DNA from: a virus
DNA length: 42,371 nucleotides
Virus record (IMG/VR): IMGVR_UViG_3300032046_000068
Coordinates: 1-42,371 of that record
Direction: 5' to 3' (one strand)
In this document: positions 16,012 to 23,862 of the stretch, in pieces
Numbering within the stretch: position 1 is the first letter of the stretch
Layout: every line of letters begins with the position of its first letter
Position numbers and translations under genes: made by a program
Notes under the pieces: generated by a model
Told to the model about the DNA's origin: nothing
The model's database searches: none
Seen by the model: the letters and a program-made list of their open reading frames with translations, nothing else

Positions 16012-16177
16012 TCCAGCCTAAATACTTGCCCGTTAAAGTCATAAATTCCACTCTGTTCTTGAAATGGAGTTCATAACTATCCCTTCTTTTAACGATAAGA
16101 GTCGGTTTCTCCCACGGATCAATCATTGATTCCGGGACTTCTTCCTTATGAAATAATTCCTTCTTTTTACTCGGCAC
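15989..16177 (-). CDS. small hypothetical protein
   Basis: 62 residues from GTG 16177, chosen for the GGTGGAG five bases before it; the frame extends back to ATG 16198. Contains DPWEKPTLIVKRRDSYELHF. Overlaps both neighbours, so it belongs to the nucleotide operon. Not recognised. Confidence 0.5.
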   Translation of the reverse strand: MPSKKKELFHKEEVPESMIDPWEKPTLIVKRRDSYELHFKNRVEFMTLTGKYLGWSEVEVVE

Positions 16178-17198
16178 TTCTTCTCCACCTTGTCTCATAG
16201 ATTAAACCTAAATCACTTTTGTTATGTCTGACTATTTCATAGGCTTCTTCCTTGTGCCCCTCAAGTCGCAGATTATAAGCCATGATGATGTCGGCCAGAT
16301 TGAGATAGAAATCATTGAATACTCCCCACTCATTCACGGAACCAAAATCTCCTTTCCTGCAGGCCTGTTCCCAAAAGGCTAGATCCTGTTCTGCCACATC
16401 GAACTCCGCCTTCCGGAGTCTGCCGTCAAGAGTCTGAGCATGGTCATAGATGGAGAAATTGAAGTCGTGATCCACGACCTCTTGAGCCTTTACCCAATCC
16501 TTCTCATACAAGTGGAGGCTTCCATCAACATGGATATACCGTCCTAGATCCACTCCTAACCAGCCGGCCATTATCTCTTGGAACCATTGGAATTCTCCCG
16601 TATCATAAACGAATCCCCACCAAGCATCTTGGCTCCTCATATTAACGATCATGTCCAGTCGACTGTCCCGGAGAAGAAATTGAAAGGTTAAAGTGCATGG
16701 TAGGTCTTTAGTCTGATTATTCCAATCATACACGGGATTATGAATAACCACAACGGCTTGACGAGTGTTAGGATCCTTAGTCAGACGGTAAAGAGCTATC
16801 CTGAACTGGTCCATGGTTACGACACTCGGACCCTTAATCTCGAATCCGTTTCCGTCCCGTAGAACAGGTACCTTCCTAATCCTAGGACCGTACGCCCCGT
16901 CCATTAACCCGGTATTCGGATTGACAAAGTCGCTTACAGCCTTCGCATAGTGAACCAATCTTTCCGGGTTAGCCTCTCCCCTCAGAATCCAAAGGCCTTC
17001 TATGTAAGTGAAAATGCTGACATCCTTCCGATGAGGGTGACCGAACAACCTTCTCCTCGGATCCGTAACCTCTATACAAACCGGACTAAGTTCCTTCGTC
17101 TTCAAACCTCTAGGACCAACTTCTTTGCCTTCCCAGAGGATTTCTCTTAGGATGTCAGCATAGAGGCCCGGCACGTTATTCCCTTTGAAAATTTTCAT
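16167..17198 (-). CDS. thymidylate synthase/dCMP hydroxymethylase family enzyme, probably dCMP hydroxymethylase
   Basis: 343 residues from ATG 17198 (ATGA overlap). Family residues: Glu67 in YIEGLWIL, Cys168 in DLPCTLTFQF (nucleophile), MRSQD at 187-191 (phosphate Arg and Ser), and HLY at 229-231. An ungapped match of WWGFVYDTGEFQ with E. coli ThyA FLGLPFNIASYA puts Asp199 where thymidylate synthase has Asn177. That Asn reads dUMP; Asp there is known from T4 dCMP hydroxymethylase and MilA. So the enzyme may use dCMP and add a hydroxymethyl group from methylene-folate. Plain thymidylate synthase remains possible. Neighbours are a dNMP kinase and a dUTPase-family enzyme. Confidence 0.8.
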   Translation of the reverse strand: MKIFKGNNVPGLYADILREILWEGKEVGPRGLKTKELSPVCIEVTDPRRRLFGHPHRKDVSIFTYIEGLWILRGEANPERLVHYAKAVSDFVNPNTGLMDGAYGPRIRKVPVLRDGNGFEIKGPSVVTMDQFRIALYRLTKDPNTRQAVVVIHNPVYDWNNQTKDLPCTLTFQFLLRDSRLDMIVNMRSQDAWWGFVYDTGEFQWFQEIMAGWLGVDLGRYIHVDGSLHLYEKDWVKAQEVVDHDFNFSIYDHAQTLDGRLRKAEFDVAEQDLAFWEQACRKGDFGSVNEWGVFNDFYLNLADIIMAYNLRLEGHKEEAYEIVRHNKSDLGLIYETRWRRSAE

Positions 17199-17503
17199 CG
17201 TTTCATCTTCTCCTTTGAATGTCTTCCACAAGCGATATAATCCTTCACTAACTCATCATCATCTTGAACTTGAACCTGTTTTCCACTTCTAACCTTCCAG
17301 AAATTGAAAGGTAAAAGTTCTCGATAGTATGAACCATCATACTGTCTAAATCCCCTTAAGAGATTACAGAAAGTTTTGGGATTCGCCACAAAGTCCTCAG
17401 GAAGTTTCTTTAGTTTCTCAACCCCGGTCCAGTCACAGAAACCACAAACGAAATCCTTTACGTAATAGTATTCCCCGTTTTCACTATACTGAATTGTCTT
17501 CAT
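17195..17503 (-). CDS. hypothetical protein with CxxC
   Basis: 102 residues, CGFCDW near residue 20 and two further single cysteines. Tucked between kinase and thymidylate-synthase-family gene with ATGA overlaps on both sides. Not recognised. Confidence 0.6.
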   Translation of the reverse strand: MKTIQYSENGEYYYVKDFVCGFCDWTGVEKLKKLPEDFVANPKTFCNLLRGFRQYDGSYYRELLPFNFWKVRSGKQVQVQDDDELVKDYIACGRHSKEKMKR

Positions 17504-18072
17504 GTCAATTTCTCCGTTATGAAACCTATTGCCCGTTTAAGCATCTGTCCCCGATTAAGATAGTCTGGTTGAAGAACTATCCATGGAAGTTTGGTTTTAT
17601 CAGCAGCTAAAGAGTATCTCAGGTTGACTTCCGTATATTCCTTCAGGTCCTTGAGGTATTCTCCGGTTCTATTAGACCTCTTCATCGCCACTTCCGGTTT
17701 AGACACCCCTGTGATTATCAACCTGACGTTATCCCTTCCAATCTCTTTAAGGATCTCGTCTTCAACTTTGAGAACCTCTTCTGCCAACCATTCCGGGTAA
17801 CCCCTCATAACCGGTCCATAAGCGAATTCGCCAAGATGGAACCTGTCGCAGATTATGACGGCATCAGGATCCTTCTCAAATATGACCTTGAAGATCTTGA
17901 TTGCCCCATAATACTCTCCTCTGGCCATTGCCGCTTCTTGGAACATTTCCCAGCTTTTGGGGTATGAGAAATTGAATACATAGACGGTCCGAGAGAATGA
18001 CCTCTTCAAGGAGTCTATTAAGGTGCTCTTTCCTGTACCATCTACCCCTTCGATTATGACTAACATTACCAT
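17500..18072 (-). CDS. tmk: thymidylate kinase-like dNMP kinase
   Basis: 190 residues. P-loop GVDGTGKST at 9-17, DRFHLGEFAYGP in the middle (the DRY/H-type substrate motif of dTMP kinases), and a basic LID-like stretch MKRSNRTGEYLKDL. Length is near the usual 200-215. It phosphorylates dTMP in the family; in this cluster it may also accept a modified dCMP (inference). Overlaps both neighbours. Confidence 0.85.
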   Translation of the reverse strand: MVMLVIIEGVDGTGKSTLIDSLKRSFSRTVYVFNFSYPKSWEMFQEAAMARGEYYGAIKIFKVIFEKDPDAVIICDRFHLGEFAYGPVMRGYPEWLAEEVLKVEDEILKEIGRDNVRLIITGVSKPEVAMKRSNRTGEYLKDLKEYTEVNLRYSLAADKTKLPWIVLQPDYLNRGQMLKRAIGFITEKLT

Positions 18073-18272
18073 CTTACTTCTCCTAACTCGTCTGGATAAT
18101 CCCTGTCTTCCAGTTTCTCTTTGGGTTCACAGTCCAAACAGAGGAAATATTCATAACCGTTTTCGTCGAAATGAATCCTGAACGCCTGTTCAATCATTAG
18201 AACGTTAGACTCGATTTCGCCTTCTTTCCCACATGTTCGACATTTGACCTTTTCTTTCTTAGGCAATTTCAT
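18066..18272 (-). CDS. zinc-ribbon protein
   Basis: 68 residues from ATG 18272. CRTCG and CLDCE 35 residues apart form one zinc ribbon; acidic C-terminus. Its start lies inside the end of the uracil-DNA glycosylase gene and its end overlaps the kinase start. Confidence 0.65.
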   Translation of the reverse strand: MKLPKKEKVKCRTCGKEGEIESNVLMIEQAFRIHFDENGYEYFLCLDCEPKEKLEDRDYPDELGEVRW

Positions 18273-18867
18273 CAATCCTCTTCTTCATGAGTTTGAATTC
18301 AGCCATGTACTGAAGGACAGCCTGATAACCGAGCCTTAGGACGTAGGCTGGGTGAAATTTCGTGAACAACAGACACCCGTTCCACGTATATTCAGACCAT
18401 CTCGCCGTATTTAAACTTTCTCTTATTCCGAACCAGTTAGAAGCGGTCCTCCCCAAGGCAATAATAGCCTTCGGCTTGACAAGGGCCAGTTCTTCCCTAA
18501 GGAAAGGTGAACATGACTTTATCTCGTCTTCCTCTGGTTTCCTATTCATGGGAGGGTTGCACTTGACCACGTTCGTCACAAAGACCTCGTCGTACCCTTT
18601 CGGCCAGTTGGTATAGACGGCATCCAAGAGTAGGTCACTCGATCTGTTCCCGACGAAGGGTAAACCTCTTAGATCTGGATTCTCTACCCTGCCCGGTGCT
18701 TCCCCTACGAACATGACCTTGGCGTTCAGGTTGCCTAGACCGGGGCATTGATGCTGACCTTCCTTTCTCAACCTGCATCTATGGCACGTCTGAAGCCGGT
18801 CAAGGTGTTGAATGAAGAGAGGATCCTTGTCTAGGACCCACTTGTCTAAATTCCCAATGATGGACAT
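18259..18867 (-). CDS. udg: family 4 uracil-DNA glycosylase (4Fe-4S)
   Basis: 202 residues from ATG 18867. Motif A GEAPG (55-59), motif B FHPAYVLR (171-178), and Fe-S cysteines C28, C31, C103 and C119 in the family 4 spacing. It removes uracil from DNA. The start was set here because it comes one base after the stop of the small gene 18869-19054 and gives the family length; the longer frame to 18987 overlaps that gene. Together with the dUTPase-family enzyme it keeps uracil out of viral DNA. Confidence 0.88.
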   Translation of the reverse strand: MSIIGNLDKWVLDKDPLFIQHLDRLQTCHRCRLRKEGQHQCPGLGNLNAKVMFVGEAPGRVENPDLRGLPFVGNRSSDLLLDAVYTNWPKGYDEVFVTNVVKCNPPMNRKPEEDEIKSCSPFLREELALVKPKAIIALGRTASNWFGIRESLNTARWSEYTWNGCLLFTKFHPAYVLRLGYQAVLQYMAEFKLMKKRIDEIA

Positions 18868-18868
18868 G

Positions 18869-19054
18869 TTAACCCTGACCAATGCTTTGCTCTTTTCGAA
18901 TTCTGTCGGCCTTTTCCATCTCACGTTCTTCATAATCAATTTCAGCTGCTGTCCATACTTGGTCTTGGTGTTCTTGTGAAAGTTCATAGAATTCGCAACC
19001 GTGAGTCTCTAGTGCCATTTGCTCGGCAATCCGCTGAACTTTATCTTTGTCTAT
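18869..19054 (-). CDS. small charged protein, possible AUA start
   Basis: From ATG 19018 the frame gives 49 residues (MALETHGCEFYELSQEHQDQ...). There is no ribosome site before that ATG, but GGAGGTG stands seven bases before an in-frame ATA at 19052-19054, which would add 12 residues (DKDKVQRIAEQ) that continue the helix. AUA initiation is rare but fits better. Its stop is one base before the uracil glycosylase start. Confidence 0.5.
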   Translation of the reverse strand: MDKDKVQRIAEQMALETHGCEFYELSQEHQDQVWTAAEIDYEEREMEKADRIRKEQSIGQG

Positions 19055-19069
19055 ACTTCCACCTCCTTA

Positions 19070-19171
19070 TTAACGCCAAACAACCTTCCTAAACGCGTAG
19101 AGGGCAATGCAGCATAGGGCCACGATTGTAAATCCAATTACGGGTTCAAGCGGAATATCCAATTCGTTCAT
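19070..19171 (-). CDS. 33-residue single-pass membrane protein
   Basis: ATG 19171 preceded directly by AAGGAGG; a TTG nine bases later has better spacing. One hydrophobic helix (PVIGFTIVALCCIALYAF) ends in a basic RKVVWR, so an N-out small membrane protein. Could be a lysis or inhibitor peptide; nothing specific. Confidence 0.5.
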   Translation of the reverse strand: MNELDIPLEPVIGFTIVALCCIALYAFRKVVWR

Positions 19172-19197
19172 CCTCCTTAGAACCGGCAGAGATTGTC

Positions 19198-19362
19198 TTA
19201 ACCGGCATTTGTCTCGCCTTCCTTGAATCCCTGATCATAACCTTCTTCGTGACCGGCCTTGTATGCCTCTTCCCAAAGTTCGTCCAATATTCCTTCTATG
19301 TCCCCATCCGTGGCCTGAAGAACCCTTAAGATCTTGCTAAGGTAGTTACTCGTGTTTCCCAT
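19198..19362 (-). CDS. small helical protein
   Basis: 54 residues (MGNTSNYLSKILRVLQATDG...) with a repeating EEAYKAGHEEGYDQGFKEGE pattern, the regular Gly/acidic helix found in flexible linker proteins. Start lies inside the end of the previous gene with GAAAG upstream. Not recognised. Confidence 0.5.
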   Translation of the reverse strand: MGNTSNYLSKILRVLQATDGDIEGILDELWEEAYKAGHEEGYDQGFKEGETNAG

Positions 19363-19585
19363 TCTTTCTCGCCTCCACCTTCTTTCTAAATCTAGAATCT
19401 CCCCAATTCATGTACTTCTCGAAATTGGGGTTGCTAGGGGAATAGTACCAGTCGTCATAGGCATCATTGCATTCTTTGCAACCGACGCAGTGGTTCAATA
19501 TGTCTACGACATCCTTCAGGGCATGACGTTTCGTTGGGTCCTCTTCTAAGGTCTTCATATACTCATTAAACCGATTGCAACTCAA
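19346..19585 (-). CDS. hypothetical CxxC protein
   Basis: 79 residues from TTG 19585, with AGGTGAT six bases upstream inside the methyltransferase end. Contains HCVGCKECNDAY and a tryptophan/tyrosine-rich stretch. Probably binds one metal ion. Unknown. Confidence 0.55.
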   Translation of the reverse strand: MSCNRFNEYMKTLEEDPTKRHALKDVVDILNHCVGCKECNDAYDDWYYSPSNPNFEKYMNWGDSRFRKKVEARKNGKHE

Positions 19586-20367
19586 CCGTACATCACCTGA
19601 TCTTCTATCCGAACCTTCTCTTCTTTACGGCAGAGCCAAAGGATATTCCTACTTTCCAAGGGGTGTAGAGCAGAGAACATGACAGAAATTATTTCTGGTT
19701 TGAACCAGCTCTTTAAACCCTCATAGACTTCCCGCTCGGCCGGGCTAAGCACCGGTTCGATGTCCCGTTGGCTAGCAAAAGTTCCAATCATCTTCTCAAC
19801 CGTAAAGTATTTCCAGACATGTTTGCCTAGTTCTTCGGCGGTATATTCATGAATGTGATGTTTAGCCGCTGAACCGTTAAAGTTGGGAGTAGAAAGTAGG
19901 AGTAGGCCTCCGACCTTAAGAACCCTTCTGATCTCTGACAGAACATGATCAACATATCTCTCCTCAAAATGTTCAACGACTTCTAGACAGACAGCGATAT
20001 CAAATGCTTCATCGCATAAACTACCAGCATGACTTAGCTTGTCAACCCTAATGTCCGTATTCACCCCGATTACAGGAAAGTTAGTCTTAAATGCCATCAT
20101 CTTCTCAATGACAGATTTCCTTAAGTCTACACCCAAGTACAGAGAAGGTTTCAATCTGTTAGAGTAGAGTGCCTTGAGTAAGGGAAAGGACCCGCAACCG
20201 ACATCTATAATCTTCATCCCAATCTTGACCTGCTTCAAGACGTAGGACCAACGGAGGCAGTGGGCTATATAGTCCCTATGGATCTGTCCCCTTGGTAGGG
20301 CGGCCCTCTCAATGACCATCCCACATTCGGTCGTATTAACTGGGCCTAGATCTTTTCTCTTCATCAT
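19582..20367 (-). CDS. class I SAM-dependent methyltransferase
   Basis: About 261 residues from ATG 20367 (GAGG nine bases before). Motif I MKIIDVGCGSFPLL, an acidic residue after LYLGVD, FDIAVCLEVVEHF (motif IV) and LKVGGLLLLSTPNF (motif VI) give a complete Methyltransf_11 core. Such proteins act on small molecules, sugars or proteins; no DNA target motif (PPC or DPPY) is seen. The C-terminal 60 residues are unassigned. Confidence 0.75.
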   Translation of the reverse strand: MMKRKDLGPVNTTECGMVIERAALPRGQIHRDYIAHCLRWSYVLKQVKIGMKIIDVGCGSFPLLKALYSNRLKPSLYLGVDLRKSVIEKMMAFKTNFPVIGVNTDIRVDKLSHAGSLCDEAFDIAVCLEVVEHFEERYVDHVLSEIRRVLKVGGLLLLSTPNFNGSAAKHHIHEYTAEELGKHVWKYFTVEKMIGTFASQRDIEPVLSPAEREVYEGLKSWFKPEIISVMFSALHPLESRNILWLCRKEEKVRIEDQVMYG

Positions 20368-20527
20368 GCTTCTTCGCCTCATCGCAATAGTGGTACTTCC
20401 TCCAATTGTCGAATAGAATTACATCTACTCGATCCTTCTTGGGAAATTCAAAGACTATATCGCAGAAAGGGCATCGTCCCTTGAGCATTTCTTCCTTCTG
20501 ATTTGGTCCTGCCATCTTTACCGCCAT
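20336..20527 (-). CDS. small zinc-finger-like protein
   Basis: 63 residues with GRCPFCDIVFEFP and a later HYCDEAKKH, consistent with one CCHC or CCCH zinc site. Start ATG 20527 has GAGGTG eight bases upstream in the end of the previous gene. Unknown role. Confidence 0.55.
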   Translation of the reverse strand: MAVKMAGPNQKEEMLKGRCPFCDIVFEFPKKDRVDVILFDNWRKYHYCDEAKKHDEEKRSRPS

Positions 20528-20778
20528 GGGTTAGGCACCTCTTCTCCCGGTTGAATTTCTGTCTCCACTTTCATGGGTTGAGACAGTATCTTTTTCCAGT
20601 AGGCCTTACGTTCCTCTGGGGTGGACTTGATCTTCTTCCCGTTCAGGAAGATTGCTTCGTCATCATGAGCTTCTCGACTTCCCGGTGAAAGGTCGTAAAG
20701 TCTAGCCATGCCGGTCTTGAGCATGGATTCAACCATTTCATGGTCCCCAAAGATGTGGTTTCCTATCTTTACTTCCAT
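20518..20778 (-). CDS. hypothetical protein
   Basis: 86 residues starting at an ATG with GGAGG eight bases before. Contains GNHIFGDHEMVESML and a proline-rich acidic end. No domain recognised. Confidence 0.6.
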   Translation of the reverse strand: MEVKIGNHIFGDHEMVESMLKTGMARLYDLSPGSREAHDDEAIFLNGKKIKSTPEERKAYWKKILSQPMKVETEIQPGEEVPNPWR

Positions 20779-20781
20779 TAA

Positions 20782-20919
20782 TCATTCCTCCATGTCGCAT
20801 TTATGCCCCTTAGGGCAAACAGCATAGACAAAGACAATACCCTTCTGGGAAGGATTTGAATTTGGTACTGTCTTTCTAACCTTCCTTGTTCGAGGATTTC
20901 CACATTTTTTACACTTCAT
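20782..20919 (-). CDS. 45-residue zinc-ribbon protein
   Basis: ATG 20919 to TGA 20782. MKCKKCGNPRTRK at the start and CPKGHKCD near the end make a small Cys4-type ribbon. A GGTGAG lies before the start. Fills the gap between two larger genes. Confidence 0.55.
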   Translation of the reverse strand: MKCKKCGNPRTRKVRKTVPNSNPSQKGIVFVYAVCPKGHKCDMEE

Positions 20920-20934
20920 CTTCTCACCTCATTA

Positions 20935-21177
20935 CTAAACGACGTATGAATCAGCCTTCTTCTTTTCTACCTCAATTTCCTTGGCCATCTTCTCCCATTC
21001 TTCCGTTGACAGGAATTTAACCACTCCCTTCATCCAACCCTCAACCATTATGTCTTTGATCCCATGAATGCTAATCCCTTTGTCATCCCAGCTCATACGA
21101 CTGAAATGTTCGATAGCATTTAGGAGAACAATCGTCTCAGGATCCTTGAACGTCCCATCCCTAGTCCTAAAGAGCAT
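20935..21177 (-). CDS. hypothetical protein
   Basis: 80 residues, mixed helix and strand (ETIVLLNAIEHFSRM, VEGWMKGVVKFLSTEEWEK). It begins a few bases after the Topo VI A-like stop with GGAAGGA before it, so is co-expressed with it. Not recognised. Confidence 0.6.
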   Translation of the reverse strand: MLFRTRDGTFKDPETIVLLNAIEHFSRMSWDDKGISIHGIKDIMVEGWMKGVVKFLSTEEWEKMAKEIEVEKKKADSYVV

Positions 21178-21181
21178 TTAA

Positions 21182-22837
21182 TTAATCCTTCCGTAAACGA
21201 GGATCATCAATAAACCTCGTTAATAATGCCTGTCTTACCTTCACGACGTCCTCATCCTTCGCCCCGATCCTCTTCAAGACTAGGTCATATCCATTGGGAT
21301 CATAGTTGACCTCATTGTGGATCGGTGTAAATTCCGTGTCAGTCTCAGGTTCCGGACCCCCATAATCTTCCTTGGCCTCGTCTAGAGCTTCCTCAAACTT
21401 TTCCAGTGCCCAGTCAATAATTATGTCGAACTTGGTCTTAATCTTGTGGGCGATTGCAGCTAGGTCGTAGCTTGCCCGCTTAGGATCCTCTTCGAATTGC
21501 TTCCAGATATGGAACTTGATTTCTTTCGGTCCGATTTGGGCTAGGGCCTCTTCATACTTCGGGAGTAGGGAGTCATAGATCTTAGTCTTCAGTTCTTCCT
21601 TGAGAGCGGTGAGCCAGTTGTAATAGGACCAGAAGAATTTTGGATAGGCAATCTTCTCGTCTATTTCCCTCTGCAGTTCCTTCCTTGCCGCCTCGTCAAA
21701 GTCCTTCTTCAACTGGTCATCCGGCGGCATTGGCGGCTTGACTGGTATATTGAACATCCTCATGTATTCAACAATGTAAATGCCTAGGCCTATTGGTTCA
21801 CCCTTCTCATTCTCAAATCCCGCCGAGAGAGATTCCAGTTCATAGGTCTTGTCCCGCGCCCAAGTGTCATAGTCCCTCTGGTCTAGCAGGCCATGGTTCA
21901 TTAGGAAGTTGACCCTCTGCTTAACGAATGGATTCTGTAAGGGCCTCTTCTGCTCAACGTCGTTTGGTAGGCCTAGACTTTCCCCGATTGAGGGGAAGAA
22001 GCCGGCCAAATAAACCTTAGGGTATCTGGACGGTGGGAATTTGTACGATAGGTGTCTCGATGATTCAGTCCCAGCTTGGATCGTCCTGAGCATGTCAACC
22101 CCGTAGGCGTCAGCGTCCGCCATGAAGATCATGTTCTTGGAATCCTTGAACCTAGAAGCCAGTTCCCAAATGGCACGGTTGAAGTTGCCACCCACTGTCA
22201 CTATGATCGAGTTAGTGAATTCGGAAAGGCCTAGTTCTACCATCCTCAGGGCTGCAGCATTCTTCTCCACCACGATGATGTTCTCACAGTTCCCGCACTG
22301 CCATTCCTCTTCCTTCTCCGGTTTCATGATGCTTCTAGCTATGACTTCCGTGAAGGTGATCTTCCTCTCCTTCTGACCAAAGATCGGAGAATGGAAGTAA
22401 TAAATGAACCCCTTGCTCAGGTTGCCCATCGTGAACTGGTCCCGGTTAATGTCGCATAGGATCTCTAAGTCACAAATGGCTCTTAGGGTCAGGGGATAGA
22501 TTGCATCATCATTACCGGTGGCGAAGGGCTTAACCAGTTCCGGAGTCGTCCTCAGGGTATAGTAGAATTCCCTAAGTTCTCTCGGTGCCTTCCCACTCAA
22601 GACGGCGACGGATAAGGCCCTTTGGACCATGGCGGTATTGTACCTGATCTTGGCCTCCTTCTCTAAGAGGACGAAACCAACGTCGTCCCTAAAGAATTCG
22701 ACGTCTTTACCGTTGATCTTCTGGCTCTTCTCCAGTTCCTTCTTGACAAATTCTTTTCTCTTATCGGTATTTCGGATCTGGAAGATTTGTCCTCGGACAT
22801 ATTCTTCCGGTATTCCTCTTTCTTCCTTATCTGTCAT
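21182..22837 (-). CDS. topoisomerase VI subunit A/Spo11-like protein
   Basis: 551 residues. The catalytic tyrosine lies in ELREFYYTLR (Tyr92 or Tyr93), as in RELYY of Topo VI A. The Toprim domain has Glu191 in IIVVEKNAA, GGNFNRAIW, and DADAYGVDM (Asp241, Asp243). The C-terminal 200 residues are long, charged and helical and absent from normal 360-390 residue A subunits. A CGNC pair precedes the Toprim strand. No subunit B (GHKL ATPase) is encoded here, as in Mini-A type proteins of archaeal plasmids and viruses. Likely makes or resolves DNA breaks; may borrow host subunit B. Confidence 0.82.
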   Translation of the reverse strand: MTDKEERGIPEEYVRGQIFQIRNTDKRKEFVKKELEKSQKINGKDVEFFRDDVGFVLLEKEAKIRYNTAMVQRALSVAVLSGKAPRELREFYYTLRTTPELVKPFATGNDDAIYPLTLRAICDLEILCDINRDQFTMGNLSKGFIYYFHSPIFGQKERKITFTEVIARSIMKPEKEEEWQCGNCENIIVVEKNAAALRMVELGLSEFTNSIIVTVGGNFNRAIWELASRFKDSKNMIFMADADAYGVDMLRTIQAGTESSRHLSYKFPPSRYPKVYLAGFFPSIGESLGLPNDVEQKRPLQNPFVKQRVNFLMNHGLLDQRDYDTWARDKTYELESLSAGFENEKGEPIGLGIYIVEYMRMFNIPVKPPMPPDDQLKKDFDEAARKELQREIDEKIAYPKFFWSYYNWLTALKEELKTKIYDSLLPKYEEALAQIGPKEIKFHIWKQFEEDPKRASYDLAAIAHKIKTKFDIIIDWALEKFEEALDEAKEDYGGPEPETDTEFTPIHNEVNYDPNGYDLVLKRIGAKDEDVVKVRQALLTRFIDDPRLRKD

Positions 22838-23234
22838 TTCTCATCCCTCTTTTGTTAACTTTACGACCGTAGTTAGAGAGCTCAACCCGCCTATAAACCT
22901 TATCCCAAGCGGTCGAGGCCAGCCTGTTAAGGGTCGGCAGAAGGGGAAGCTGGAAAATCACCAACTTTTCACTGATGAATACTAGGTGCGCCTTCTCTCC
23001 GGGTAGACAGATCCAACCGGAAATGCTGTCAATCGCTCCTGAAACCAGATAGCTCTCTAGATCCCCAATCGCCAAGTGAATGAATTCATGATTGAGTACT
23101 TCTTCAATGTCCTCTTCTGAAATCTCATCCTTGTCTTCCCTAAGGATAATGTCCCCATTACTAGGATCTAACATTGTGCCATCAATGAATTGTTCGTCCC
23201 TACTTGGAAGTCTTATTCGATAGTAGCCGGTCAT
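22827..23234 (-). CDS. small zincin metallopeptidase-like protein
   Basis: 135 residues. HEFIHLAIGDLESYLVSGAI carries HExxH with a following E-x-Y-x-V-S pattern that recurs in the protein at 41455-41751. A good GGAGG precedes the ATG. The basic C-terminal 50 residues are unassigned. Substrate unknown; no secretion signal. Confidence 0.6.
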   Translation of the reverse strand: MTGYYRIRLPSRDEQFIDGTMLDPSNGDIILREDKDEISEEDIEEVLNHEFIHLAIGDLESYLVSGAIDSISGWICLPGEKAHLVFISEKLVIFQLPLLPTLNRLASTAWDKVYRRVELSNYGRKVNKRGMRNDR

Positions 23235-23431
23235 TTCTTCTTCCCTCCAATCTTCAGTTGTTTAGGAACGTCTGGAAATCCGAAATCCTGAACTAGATCG
23301 GTCTGCTCAACCTCAATGTACTCTTCACTCGTGCTCCTTTGAAGATGAGGAATGAATTTACGATCCCCACGGAAATGCCGACCATTACAGACCCGGCACA
23401 TGTAACTTTGGATGATCTTAATCTTGGTCAT
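23231..23431 (-). CDS. small CxxC protein
   Basis: 66 residues; CRVCNGRHFRGDRKFIPH near the start suggests a CCHH zinc site. ATGA overlap with the next gene. Unknown. Confidence 0.6.
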   Translation of the reverse strand: MTKIKIIQSYMCRVCNGRHFRGDRKFIPHLQRSTSEEYIEVEQTDLVQDFGFPDVPKQLKIGGKKK

Positions 23432-23432
23432 C

Positions 23433-23681
23433 TTATTCCCTCCAGTCCTTCTTGGGCCTGTATTGAACCATCGGGTTCTTGTCGGACCTTAGGATGTCCA
23501 ACATGATTCTAAAATCCTTCCTATTCAACCTCTTCTGAGGAAGGCGAATATAGGATTGGTGTCCATGGGCTTTGACAAGATTGTCAATGAGAGATGTATT
23601 GTCTAAGTCCCCATTCAAAATTTTGAGACTGAAATACTTCCCGGTTGAAAGGTCCTTGAATCTAACCCGTGTAGTGATCAT
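23433..23681 (-). CDS. hypothetical protein, first gene of its operon
   Basis: 82 residues from ATG 23681 (MITTRVRFKDLSTGKYFSLK...). This start has GAGGGAAC upstream and a TATA box at 23722-23730; the longer frame to 23783 would cover the promoter. Basic throughout. Not recognised. Leads the operon with zincin and Topo VI A-like genes. Confidence 0.6.
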   Translation of the reverse strand: MITTRVRFKDLSTGKYFSLKILNGDLDNTSLIDNLVKAHGHQSYIRLPQKRLNRKDFRIMLDILRSDKNPMVQYRPKKDWRE

Positions 23682-23721
23682 TCTTGTTCCCTCTTTGTAC
23701 GGTAAGCCAGAGGAGAGGGAG

Positions 23722-23730
23722 CATTTAAAG
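23722..23730 (-). promoter_or_regulatory. archaeal TATA box
   Basis: CTTTAAATG on the minus strand, about 26 bases before a start near 23700, leaving an 18-base leader to ATG 23681. It marks the left edge of the gene-free repeat region. An imperfect palindrome (AACCTGTTTGACAGGTAGACT on the plus strand, 23740-23760, shown by CCTGTTTGACAGG) lies just upstream and could be an operator. Confidence 0.5.
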
Positions 23731-23816
23731 GTTGCCTTTAACCTGTTTGACAGGTAGACTGTTCTCGTACACTTCGGATCCATTTCATTAGATTGAAGTT
23801 CAACATGCCCTCTTCA

Positions 23817-23862
23817 GTTATATGAAGTCCCAAAAAGAGGTCCTCTATACGAGAAGACTAAA
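23817..23862 (+). repeat. direct repeat copy A
   Basis: GTTATATGAAGTCC... ending TCTATACGAGAAGACTAAA (23844-23862). Copy B is at 24080-24127; the last 19 bases match in 16. Each copy begins with a TATA-like stretch followed about 25 bases on by the conserved block, like a promoter with its start region. Confidence 0.55.

Noticed and set aside
16167-17198. Calling this simply thymidylate synthase (thyA)
   Set aside because: The Asn to Asp change at the substrate-reading position makes that name unsafe; kept at family level with dCMP hydroxymethylase as favoured reading.
18868-18987. A longer N-terminus for the uracil-DNA glycosylase
   Set aside because: It overlaps a small gene with its own ribosome site, and the shorter start gives the normal family length with one-base coupling.
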